Positions 10,001-21,300 of a stretch of DNA of 64,000 nucleotides are shown one piece after another (within the stretch, counting starts at the first letter, position 1; each line of letters opens with the position of its first letter). The stretch lies in the NCBI GenBank assembly GCA_028641055.1, contig CM054057.1, forward strand, positions 398,892,541 to 398,956,540. Direction: 5' to 3'. The notes beneath the pieces were generated by a model. That model was not told where the DNA came from, ran no database searches, and saw only the letters and a program-made list of their open reading frames with translations. A program made the position numbers and the translations under genes. The DNA is from Alopecurus myosuroides. Its lineage: Eukaryota; Streptophyta; Magnoliopsida; Poales; Poaceae.

Positions 10001-11985
10001 GGTCCATTTAATCCTGTTTCTATCTTGTCAACTAGTTTATTTTTGATGAAACCATTAAACTGTCATGAATCATCTTTGATTGTGCACCCTGCCCTGATAT
10101 TGATTGTTTATATTTCTGCCTTGTTTGTTTGCTTCTTCTCGGATACACGACGACGTCGAGACCGACGATACTTACGACACCCCTTCTAAGGAGTTAGCTC
10201 AGTACCAGGCTACTGGGTTTGCAGGCAAGTTATCACTCACATGAACCACTGTGTTCCTTTCAACATTGGTTACCGATACTTTCCGTTGTTCTTTCCTGCT
10301 AGCCTTAGTAGTAGTTGTTTCTGTTACGAACCTATCACATGAATCCCTTAAACCTGATATCGCCTCACCTCCATACCTAAAACCATTGCTTGTTGCCCGT
10401 GTCTTACTAGCATGCTTAGGTTGTTTTGCTCGAGTCTGTTACCCGTTACTTTCTGTTACTATCTTTATTACGTTCTGGGGGCTCGATGTTTAATCAATCA
10501 ATCATGCTAATGTTACTATTAATAATAAATTTGATGATAAGGCACCGGCAGGAGGCCCTGTGTGGTTTTGAAGCCTGCTAGTGTCGACCCTAATAGGAAA
10601 AGGGTCTTGTCTACTGATCCATGATGAGCGCACTACCCGCATTTGGGAAGCGAGTATGGGCGCCCCCCTCAACTTGACCTGATTCGCATCTCGTCCAAAT
10701 CGCCTCATTTAGTTCGTGTTTTCCATTTGCCGCATGCATGTTTTTGCGAGCCCAGGCCAGGGTGGAACTTTTGTAGTCGGCATATAGGGGGACACGGTCT
10801 TAGAGTGCTATGAGGGTCCCTTTTCTTCGGGGCTTGATTAGCCGTGCGCCCAAGGTTCTTTGGGCTTGATGCGAAGAATGGTTGGTTCTGTTGAGTGCCC
10901 CGCTTGGTGGGAGGCATCCCATCTGGCGGGATATTCATGAGTGTACGGCCAAATTGGTGCAACCCTGCAGGGATAATCTTCTCGAGAAGCCGTGTTTTCC
11001 GCGGTTATGGATTACTTGGTGAAAGTACTGGCTAACAAGTACTCAGGACAACTTAAACCTAATGATTACCAACCTTACACCCAATGATTAACAACTTGAC
11101 TAGTAATAGGCTTATTGACACAATAATCTGAACCATCATTAACTCAACTGTGTGAGTTATCCTCGGATTGCTTCTTTGGATAAGGGGCGAGGTCCAGGAT
11201 GGGTTTGTTTGAAGTTATCTTTCAGTTGGTTACAATCCTCGATCTTATCTCCTTTCTGTTAGCCGGAAGTGGTAGAATCTCTGTAGTTGGTTAGCGCAGC
11301 CAGTTGCAGCATCTTTTATATCCCCTCTCTTCCGTTGAACCCAAGGCATCTGTGCTTGGTGTTGACGGGTTACACTTTGGTGAACTGTGAGTCTTGCTTG
11401 CCAGTACGTTTATGTACTGACCCCTTTGGGGCTGTGGTTTCCGCAGACCTACGTTCCCGAGGATCTACATGGTGGCTACTACGTGGAGTATGACGAGACT
11501 GCTGACGAGTAGATAGCGGACCCGGGCAGGATCTGAGACTTTGTGGATGGGCTCCGTCTGTTTGTTTCCGGCCTCTTAGGCCTATTTGGTTCTTGTCTGT
11601 ACTCAGACATGTTGAATGCTTCCGCTGTATTGTAATGATGTATTGTTGGGGCAGGTGCCCTCTGAATGATTGTATTTGCTATTTCTGCTCTAATGAGAGC
11701 CATTTGCAACTTATTTCAATCTTTTGTGTCGTAGAGATCTGTTGTGATATCAGTTGTTCAACGCCGTTGACGTACCATGTGTGTATGGTTTGAAGTACGT
11801 CGACGGAAGTGCCTTTGATCTCTAGTGGATAGTTTACATCGACGATGGAGTAGCAGGGCTTGTGTTGTCGCGCATAAGCGCAGGCCTACCAGGAAGCTGG
11901 GACGTGGGAGCAGTTATGCCCCATAATCCAAGCATCTGCTATCCATTTCGTACGGTGAGTATCCCCTAGAAATCAGGGTGCGACA
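7095..11985 (+). repeat. 3' LTR of element A (4,891 bp)
   Basis: Near-exact copy of 1161-6054, ending GGGTGCGACA and followed by the GCGTG duplication. It contains the same tRNA-like pair (8647-8878), the 159-bp array (about 9030-9780), the exon-like blocks and the paired stem-loops before the final acceptor (about 11402-11446). Differences from the 5' copy are single bases and short indels, for example a shorter C run near 7946 and a changed base at 8341. Confidence 0.93.
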
Positions 11986-11990
11986 GCGTG

Positions 11991-12263
11991 TTAAGCCAGA
12001 GCGTGGTTGCTGTCCACTCTGGCTAATGTGCTCGCTCAATGCAATCGTTTTCTTCTGCGTACTCACGCTACGCCTGCGTGTGCTGCACGCAGCATTCTAC
12101 CGTAAACCCTTCCCATTCGTACAACACCTTCCCTCTCATGCCGTTCCCCCTCTAACGGCCGTTAAAAACAGGATATGATGTCGTACCGCACATGCACGCT
12201 AATGGAACACCTCACCGAGTTAAGCAGCGTTTGGGAGCATCTTGAGGAGGACACGGGACGGTG
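11991..12263 (+). other. Host segment with degenerate 5S-rRNA-like sequence
   Basis: Sequence between elements A and B. From 12171 it follows the plant 5S rRNA gene loosely: GGAT, GAT, TACC, GCAC, TGCAC, then GAGTTAAGC at 12217-12225 and TTGGG shortly after, all in the right order and close to the right spacing. The GTTAAGC/TTGGG pair corresponds to the 5S A-box region. Element B interrupts the sequence where the C-box would lie. Cassandra-type TRIM retroelements carry 5S-like LTRs, so this may be such a relic. It may also be a decayed 5S pseudogene or chance similarity. The segment also has the inverted repeat CCAGAG/CTCTGG at 11996-12022. The last five bases, CGGTG, are the left flank duplication of element B. 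Confidence 0.4.
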
Positions 12264-15200
12264 TGTAGCGATCCCATCTTTTAAATAAAGACAAGACCTC
12301 TGTGTTAATGTGCTAGTCCCTGGATCAACTGCTAGCACCACAGTACAAGAATGAAATATCAAGCAAATGCATCAAAATCTTTATTAACTCGCATGATCCA
12401 GACTTACAAAACTATTTTACAACTTGCATAGCTCAAGGCTAGCATGAATACAGAGTTGAACCTCAGAAACATAGTACTTCAATGAGCCTCATCATCTTCG
12501 TGTGCCACAGGCAAAACATGTTGGTTGTAGACTCGAGATCCTGAACGAAACCTCACACGTCATCTTCCATCTGCAATTTGTAATATGCAGCCACAAGGGA
12601 GTCAATACAATTTAATGTATTGGCAAGTAACACTATGGTGGATATATAATGGCAAAGACTAGCTTCTATATGCATATCTGGCTGAGTGGAGTTTTGGCTA
12701 ATTGCATAAAGCAAGTTTTCTCCTAAGTTTTCATAAATACATCTTGATCAATAAGTTGGTACCACTGATGGAAACCAGTGAACCATAACTAATTACTGAG
12801 GAGTTCCACTGATGGAAACAAGGGCAAATCTCCAGCTATTGTTCTAAACAAGTTTTACTTATTGAAAAAGGTGATGAGAATCTTCTGTCCATCCTTGTCC
12901 AGCTGCCTCAAATTGTCCATTACCGGGAACACAGCTAAGTACTTAGTTTTTGACTCTGCAGAGTTTGTGCACTTTCACCTTAGCCTCAATCAACCCAAAC
13001 ATCATATACACGCTGAGTGTATTAAGGAAAGGAGAGAATTGAGACAAGACCTTTCAAAAGGAGAACCCAACTCTACTGCAAGACCCGTTCCACCTATAAT
13101 TCTGCTACATCTTCATGTCAATGCGACAAGTTGAACTCTCACAACTTAATTGATCAGGACAGAGCCCATTGTCTAAGGCTGCACGGGAAGCTTCTAAACT
13201 TGAAAGGTCTTCATCATCTCTTTGTTCCTGGGTGGCATTCCTCAGGTGAATACCTCAAGTAAATAACCCTTAGACAAGGGCCCTGAGGCAACAGCCAACT
13301 CTCATGAGCCAAACAACCAATGCACCCAGGTGGTTCATTGAGTTGGTACTTAGAATTTTTCCTCAACACTAGTAAAACAATTTTGTAGCATTGCTAAGCA
13401 TCTACTGAGTCTAATGATTATAGGGTTTATGTAGGTAATAGATGTGGCTATATATATACCACTAGGATAGGATAATAGCATAGCAATAATATACATAATA
13501 CTGTAAAATTTCCTATCATGCATACTACTCAAAATCAACTAATGCATAAAGTAAAATAATGGGTAGTTGATGGTGTGTTACTTGCCTTTGAACTTGGTGA
13601 AGAAAACACACTTCCTTCACAAAAGGAAACGTTGCTCTCCGTACAATCTATACATTGAAAACACAACAACAACATCAACAAGCATTCATACAAACAAGAG
13701 AAAACATGCAAACAACAATCACGACAAAAGAGTTTTAAACAAGCCATTCACAAAGGTTCAAAAAAAGAAAGACTTAGTTAAATAGGTATTATAGGTCATG
13801 GGCTGGTTAAGGGTAAAGTTTGAATAACACAAACTCATACTTGTCAAGGAAGTTCCAAGAGTTCACTAAAGGTGATTACACCAATATTAAACCAAGGAAA
13901 CAAGACATGTTCAACACTTAGTTATTTTCATCAAAACATTTGATTTATTTAATTTAGATTCCACTAACTTCATTGCAAAGGGGAAAATAAAATGAAGTCT
14001 TGGGATTTCCTATTTGTCAAAGGTTATAAGAAAAACAACTTGCTACTCCTCCACTTGTATGGATTGCTCCAAGTCTTCTCATGCTTGTCATCTGGAAAAT
14101 TGTTTCATTTCTTCTAAGTTGTTTTCTCCTTGATGTAGTGTCTCCCTTGAACTTGAATAATTCTTCATGACTTGCTTTTATGTTGAAATACTACTAAGTT
14201 AAAAGAACAGAAAGAAGAAATAGAGAGAGATAGAAAGATAGAGGGATTGTTCTCTTTCTTCATTTCTTCTTGCACTTGTATTTGCTTGTGTTTCTTCTAG
14301 TTGAGTGGAGTCTAAGTCCTTCCTTCAATTTCTTCTTAGGCCTTCCTTTTAGCTCTTCATGTTTTCCACCAAGTTGAATTTGGAGTATCCTCATGTGCTT
14401 GAGTCTTGATAAATCTTGAAGTAAGAATTAGAGAAGTGGACAGAAAATACTTGTACTGTTTTGACTTTACTAGTTGGCTAAGTAAATACTTGAACCATAC
14501 TAAGGACTTAGTCTTGTTCAAAAATAGCCACAACACATAAAACATATATGCAAAATATTTTCTAAGTCAAAGGCAACAAAGCAAAAAAAATAGTGAGAGT
14601 GAAATTTTGACTAAGTCTTCATGAAGTTCTTCTTGATTCCTTCTGGGGTGCTGACTCCATTGCTCCTTGAAGGACTTGCTGATTTTGGTACCTTCTTGAA
14701 GTCTAATGGAAAAGAAAGAAGAGGGGGAAAAGACTTAAGAGAAGAAGGGGGTTGGTCTTCTTGAAGTTTCTTCTTGTTTTCTTCTTAGTACTTCCACTTC
14801 TTTCTTCATGTTGAAAATCTTCGAGTTGACAATTGTAGCATCCTCTCCATGGCTTTTCACTAATCCAGACTTAGTGGTTTTTCAACTAGGTGGGTCAACT
14901 AGGAAAATAACTTAGAAATATTTCAAAGTTCCCAAGGCTTAGTATTGGGTGTCTCTGGTCTAGAGTTAGCACTTGGAGAAAAATTGATAAGGAAAAATAT
15001 ATTAAAAACATTTACTGAAAAATAGCTAAGGCATAATAGTAAAAGAGCACTAAACTCTAAGGCAAAAATTTTACACTTAGCCAAATATGATTTTGGGAAA
15101 TGGGGACTGTTAGTACACGGCCTAAGGTTTACAAAAATATTTTATTTACAAAATTTGAGTTTATAGAATTTAAACTATGTCAAAAATGACCAAACAAGCA

Positions 15201-16934
15201 TATTCGCATTTTATTATATTTAACATAGTCAAGTTTGAGATTAGGCAGTACTAAATGATTCTACATGTTCAGGGCTTCTCAAAAAGTTCAAGTTTGCTCA
15301 AATTGGATTTATAGATTTAAAATTATCAACAAAACAAGATTTACATAGATTCAGCAATAACAAGTGTGTGCACGTATCAAAATTCATTTCTCATAATTTT
15401 AATAAATTCTACACATTGTGCTGATTTCAAAAAGTACAAGATCATTGAACTTGGGCAAACAGATCAAAAGTTATGGTTTTTTGAAGTTTCAGCAATTTTT
15501 CCGGAATTTTAATTCGAAATAAAAACACGCTGACTGTGCGCTGACTGGGCGGCCAGGTGGCGCGCGGTGATTGGATGGAGATGCTGACTAAGCGCTGACG
15601 CGGATCTGACTAGGCAGGACAGGTGTCTCGACACGATTGGCTCGTACCTGTTCGCTGTTGGATCTAACGTGGACCGTTAGATGGCGATCTGATGGTGGAG
15701 GGGGAATTGACCTTCGGTGGGCGGCGGATCTCGCCGGAGTTGCGACGCCGGCGCACTGCCGTTGATGGTGGCGGCCACTACGGGGTTCTCCGGCGTTGAT
15801 AAGTATGCCGTCGGCTTCCTAGCGTCGCGGGGATCTCCCGTCGTGTCCTCAGCGTCCTTCCTCGATGCGCGGAGCGGCGGCAAAGGATGGACCCCGAGGA
15901 GCTCTTCAATGGCGGCGTCGGTGGATGAAATCGACACGGTGGCGGCGATTTAGGGTTAGGGTTTCGGGGTGTGGAGGGGGGCGCGGACGTCAGGGCACCC
16001 TTTTATGGGGACAGAAGCGTGGGGGAGGGGGCAGAGAGAGGCGGCGCGTCGGTGTTTGACTCAGCCACAGACGTCGAGGCGCTGATGTCAGCGTGACGTT
16101 GCGCACACGTCATGCACGGGGCCCACCTGTCGGTGCGCGGAAGAGAGAGACGGGAGAGGGCTGCACGGGCTTCTGCTGGGCTTCGGAGTCGTTTGGCGCT
16201 GCTCCCGTGCGGTGGTTAGGAAGTGGGCCGGGCCTCAGCACTGGGCTTTCTTTTCTCTCTTTTTTTTTCTCTTTTCTTTTTCCTGTTTTCTTTTATATCT
16301 TTTGTTTTAAATGCCCAAATGAGCTCAAATTTATTTCTATGGTTTTGTAAAATTAACACCTGTAATATGAAAATATTTGTGTGTTGTTTCATCACACCTA
16401 AAATAATTATATTTTCAAAATATGGTTAATCAGTAATAACAACTAAATGCTATTTTTAAAGTAGAATAAATTGATAATTTGAATTGTGGTTTAATAAAAT
16501 TTAGAGAGGTGTCAGATATGCATATATTGTTTTTCAAGGTCGTTTACTTGTTTTCATAAACAAAATAGTTTATATAAACACTTTATGGTTAATACTTGGT
16601 GTAATATTTGAAAACAGTATAAATTATTTTTATTCATGTGAAACATTTTGGAGGCATAATGTTTAAACATAAAACATTTTCAAGTAATAAATGAACTGAA
16701 ACTTTTATGAAATAAGTGTTGTTAAGATGAAAACAATTATTTTGAATAAGCCTTAGGGTTTATGGTATTAGAGGCATATTGGATTTTCAATCCCAATAAG
16801 GGTGGAATAACAATTGATGTTTCCTTTGTGTTTGAGTTTTATTTGTTTTTGGTGGCTTGCATTAGTGGAAAACAGAAGTTTTAAATTTTTGTGATTTTTG
16901 AATGTCTCAAAAAAAAAAATTCAGGGATGTTACA
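12264..16934 (-). repeat. 3' LTR of element B (4,671 bp)
   Basis: On the minus strand it starts TGTAACATCCCTGAA. A GC-rich promoter and leader region follows, with a TATA-like CCATAAAAGG at about 16010-16001, then exon-like blocks at 15937-15712, 13647-13586 and 12570-12553. It ends GGGATCGCTACA. Between the last two blocks a short element CCACTGATGGAAAC occurs twice (12769 and 12808 on the plus strand). The remaining sequence is AT-rich with no other recognisable feature. Confidence 0.9.
12553..15937 (-). CDS. Possible three-exon frame inside the element B 3' LTR (no ATG)
   Basis: Exon 1 (15937-15712) is open for 75 codons from a GTG that sits in an otherwise good start context, GCCGCCACC. 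It ends at the donor-like GAAG/GTCAAT. Exon 2 (13647-13586, 62 nt) follows TATAG, begins ATTGTACGGAGAG and ends AAG/GCAAGT. Exon 3 starts at 12570 and ends in TGA at 12555-12553 after only MEDDV. All three phases agree, and exon 2 reads DCTESNVSFCEGSVFSSPSS, which matches the start of the equivalent exon of element C. In the right-hand LTR a one-base deletion near 21907 breaks exon 1. This is probably a decayed version of the element C frame. Confidence 0.3.
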
Positions 16935-16971
16935 GACTACCACCCTTAAAAGAAATCTCGTCCCGAGATTT
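16935..16971 (-). promoter_or_regulatory. Polypurine tract and hairpin of element B
   Basis: On the minus strand the order is hairpin AAATCTCG-GGA-CGAGATTT (16971-16953), then TCTTTTAAGGGTGGTAGTC directly before the LTR. The tract is less pure than usual. A second copy of its core, TTTTAAGGGTGGTAGCC, sits at about 17046-17029. Confidence 0.75.
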
Positions 16972-18362
16972 GGAAAGGCTAGAAAGAAAGATTAGGATTG
17001 GGTAACTGGGTTACAGAACAAATGGGTGGGCTACCACCCTTAAAACAAACTTTTGTGGGTAGTCTAGAAACTCTTATCCAACAGGTTGTTGGGTTTGTTA
17101 TATCTTCATCATCCATAATAATCCAGGGATACAACTTTTAGGGCTCTATATGTCCATATTCACTTACAATAGGATGTGTCTATCCACATAGTTTGGAGTG
17201 TGGTTTTACTAAAGATGGCTTGAGTACAACTTTCCCTCATGGTAGAGTTACACACAACCATAAGTTTGTTGAACTACCTTTGATACTGAGGGGTCACTCT
17301 TTGGGTCAATCAAAAGCCATTGGGGTCACTCTCAACTTGGTCTTTTGATGTCCTTGGCAGGCTTCTATCTTGTTGTTGTCTTGCTTGAGTTGTGAACATC
17401 AACTATTCCTTATGAAACTTTCATGGTGGGCAATATCTTCCATTGCATAACACCTCCATTTGATTATTTGCAGTCTCTTCCTATATCCTTCATCTGGTGT
17501 AGAAAGCCTCCATGATGAATCAACTCATGTTACTTGTATATCATCACCCTTTTAGGGACTTGTTGCTCCTTAAGATAGGGGTGGCTTGATCATGGATGTG
17601 ATGGTTCCTTCACCCATAAGTACAAAATCCTGAGATCTTTCGTCATTTCCACCTTGGATGACTGGTGTCCCCAAAAGGTGGTCTTGGTGTCTTGTCAGTT
17701 GTTGCATTCCAATTGGAAACTCACTATGGGTGGTGAAGGGGTGTGGTGTTGGGTTTGGTTTAGCATGGATGAGCAGAGATTAGAAAGAAACTAAGGAAGA
17801 ATCTTACCCCAACACAACAAATCAAGCCAAGTCATCTTACAAACAAAATCTAACAAGCATATACCAAGCATTCATCACTCAATTTAACCAGTTTTTTTTT
17901 AAAGAACTAGTATTGTCATGCAACACTGATATGCATAATCAACACCCTAATCGTGTTTCGTGTCTCATAGCTTTATTATCTCTCATGGTGGTCTACTATT
18001 TAGGGAAGGATTTTTCATGACAAGTCTGCAATACTTAGCCTTGATGGTGGTCTTCAAAGTCTTAGTCTTCTCTATCTTCTCTTTAAGTGCTTCAATCTCC
18101 GCATTGCCTTCTTTCAAGTACTTGGAAACTGAGTGTCATATTGCAAGGTCATTGTCATCATTGGTCCTCCTTGAGTGAGCCAATGTAACTGGTCATCTAT
18201 AATTAAGGGAAGACTTTTAGGAGGTGAAAAATAGATGAGAGGATATGAGAAAAGATTAAGATGAGAAGTTTTAGTTTTAGAAGATATAACTAGAATTTTA
18301 ATCCTAGGGCTTCTCCTAGTTGTAGTCCAAACTTAGGGTCTCGAACCTACAGGCAACACAAT

Positions 18363-18375
18363 GCTCTGATACCAT
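18363..18375 (-). promoter_or_regulatory. Primer-binding site of element B (Met-tRNA type)
   Basis: The plus strand reads GCTCTGATACCAT, that is TGGTATCAGAGC on the minus strand, beginning three bases inside the 5' LTR boundary at 18378. It has the same tRNA type as A, C and D. Confidence 0.92.
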
Positions 18376-18377
18376 TT

Positions 18378-21300
18378 TGTAGCGATCCCATCTTTTAAAT
18401 AAAGACAAGACCTCTGTGTTAATGTGCTAGTCCCTGGATCAACTTCTAGCACCACAGTACAAGAATGAAATATCATGCAAATGCGTCAAAATCTTTATTA
18501 ACTCGCATGATCCAGACTTACAAAACTATTTTACAACTTGCATAGCTCAAGGCTAGCATGAATACAGAGTTGAACCTCAGAAACATAGTACTTCAATGAG
18601 CCTCATCATCTTCATGTGCCACAGGCAAAACATGTTGGTTGTAGACTCGAGATCCTGAACGAAACCTCACACGTCATCTTCCATCTGCAATTTGGAATAT
18701 GCAGCCACAAGGGAGTCAATACAATTTAATGTATTGGCAAGTAACACTATGGTGGATATATAATGGCAAAGACTAGCTTCTATATGCATATCTGGCTGAG
18801 TGGAGTTTTGGCTAGTTGCATAAAGCAAGTTTTCTCCTAAGTTTTCATAAATACATCTTGATCAATAAGTTGGTACCACTGATGGAAACCAGTGAGCCAT
18901 AACTAATTATTGAGGAGTGCCACTGATGGAAACCAGGGCAAATCTCCAGCTATTGTTCTAAACAAGTTTTACTTATTGAAAAAGGTGACGAGAATCTTCT
19001 GTCCATCCTTGTCCAGCTGCTCAAATTGTCCATTACCGGGAACACGGCTAAGTACTTAGTTTTTGACTCTGCAGAGTTTGTGCACTTTCACCTTAGCCTC
19101 AATCAACCCAAACATCCTATACACGCTGAGTGTATTAAGGAAAGGAGAGAATTGAGACAAGACCTATCAGAAGGATAATCCAACTCTACTGCAAGACCCG
19201 TTCCACCTATAATTCTGCTACATCTTCATGTCAATGTGACAAGTTGAACTCTCACAACTTAATTGATCAGGACAGAGCCCATTGTCTAAGGCTGCACGGG
19301 AAGCTTCTAAACTTGAAAGGATTTCATCATCTCTTTGTTCCTGGGTGGCATTCCTCAGGTGAATACCTCAAGTAAATAACCCTTAGACAAGGGCCCTGAG
19401 GCAACACCCAACTCTCATCAGCCAAACAACCAATCCACCCAGGTGGTTCATTGAGTTGGTACTTAGAATTTTTCCTCAACACTAGTAAAACAATTTTGTA
19501 GCATTGCTAAGCATCTACTGAGTCTAATGATTACAGGGTTTATGTAGGTAATAGATGTGGCTATATATATACCACTGGGATAGGATAATAGCATAGAAAT
19601 AATATACATAATACTGTAAAATTTCCTATCATGCATACTACTCAAAATCAACTAATGCATAAAGTAAAATAATGGGTAGTTGATGGTGTGTTACTTGCCT
19701 TTGAACTTGGTGAAGAAAACACACTTCCTTCACAAATGGAAACATTCCTCTCCGTACAATCTATACATTGAAAACACAACAACAACATCAACAAGCATTC
19801 ATACAAACAAGAGAAAACATGCAAACAACAATCACGACAAAAGAGTTTTAAACAAGCCATTCACAAAGGTTCAACAAAAGAAAGACTTAGTTAAATAGGG
19901 CTTATAGGTCATGGGCTGGTTAAGGGTAAAGTTTGAATAACACAAACTCATACTTGTCAAGGAAGTTCCAAGAGTTCACTAAAGGTGATTATACCAATAT
20001 TAAACCAAGGAAACAAGACATGTTCAACACTTAGTTATTTTCATCAAAACATTTGATTTATTTAATTTAGATTCCACTAACTTCATTGCAAAGGGGAAAA
20101 TAAAATGAAGTCTTGGGATTTCCTATTTGTCAAAGGTTAGAAGAAAAACAACTTGCTACTCCTCCACTTGTATGGATTGCTCCAAGTCTTCTCATGCTTG
20201 TCATCTGGAAAATTGTTTCATTTCTTCTAAGTTGTTTTCTCCTTGATGTAGTGTCTCCCTTGAACTTCAATAATTCTTCATGACTTGCTTTTATGTTGAA
20301 ATACTACTAAGTTAAAAGAACAGAAAGAAGAAATAGAGAGAGATAGAAAGATAGAGGGATTGTTCTCTTTCTTCATTTCTTCTTGCACTTGTATTTTCTT
20401 GTGTTTCTTCTAGTTGAGTGGAGTCTAAGTCCTTCCTTCAATTTCTTCTTAGGCCTTCCTTTTAGCTCTTCATGTTTTCCACCAAGTTGAATTTGGAGTA
20501 TCCTCATGTGCTTGAGTCTTGATAAATCTTGAAGTAAGAATTAGAGAAGTGGACAGAAAATACTTGTACTGTTTTGACTTTAGTAGTTGGCTAAGTAAAT
20601 ACTTGAACCATACTAAGGACTTAGTCTTGTTCCAAAATAGCCACAACACATAAAACATATATGCAAAACATTTTCTAAGTCAAAGGCAACAAAGAAAAAC
20701 AAATAGCGAGAGTGAAATTTTGACTAAGTCTTCATGAAGTTCTTCTTGATTCCTTCTGGGGTGCTGACTCCATTGCTCCTTGAAGGACTTGATGATTTTG
20801 GTACCTTCATGAAGTCTAATGGAAAAGAAAGAAGAGGGGGAAAAGACTTAAGAGAAGAAGGGGGTTGGTCTTCTTGAAGTTTCTTCTTGTTTTCTTCTTA
20901 GTACTTCCACTTCTTTCTTCATGTTGAAAATCTTCGAGTTGACAATTGTAGCATCCTCTCCATGGCTTTTCACTAATCCAGACTTAGTGGGTTTTCAACT
21001 AGGTGGGTCAACTAGGAAAATAACTTAGAAATATTTCACAGTTCCCAAGGCTTAGTATTGGGTGTCTCTGGTCTAGAGTAAGCACATGGAGAAAAATTGA
21101 TAAGGAAAAATATATTAAAAACATTTACTGAAAAATAACTAAGTCATAATAGTAAAAGAGCACTAAACTCTAAGGCACCATTTTTACACTTAGCAAAATA
21201 TGATTTTGGGAAATGGGGACTATTATTACACGGCCTAAGGTATATCAAAAATGACCAAACAAGCATATTCGCATTTTATTATATTTAAAATAGTCAAATT

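Larger units (their letters stand above)
1161..11985 (+). mobile_element. Element A: large-LTR, protein-poor Ty3/gypsy derivative, complete with target duplication
   Basis: The element is bounded by two near-identical repeats (1161-6054 and 7095-11985) that begin TGTAACATCCC and end GGTGCGACA. The flanks carry an exact 5-bp duplication, GCGTG at 1156-1160 and at 11986-11990. A primer-binding site follows the left repeat and a polypurine tract precedes the right one, which fixes the orientation as plus. Internal DNA is only 1,040 bp and retains two scraps of gag-pol. The LTRs therefore make up about 90 percent of the element, as in LARD-type (large retrotransposon derivative) elements, which must borrow proteins from an autonomous relative. 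The LTR copies differ only at scattered positions, so the insertion is comparatively young. The protein scraps and terminal motifs fit a Tekay/Del-type ancestor (inference). Confidence 0.93.
16935..18377 (-). other. Internal region of element B, no intact gene
   Basis: On the minus strand this runs from the primer site (18375-18363, TGGTATCAGAGC) to the polypurine region beside the left LTR. The text is homologous to the flanks of element C's internal region, for example around 17300 and 17420, where C holds integrase-tail sequence, but stops and gaps leave no usable frame. The plus-strand frame of 72 codons at 17960-18178 looks like a chance opening. Confidence 0.7.
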
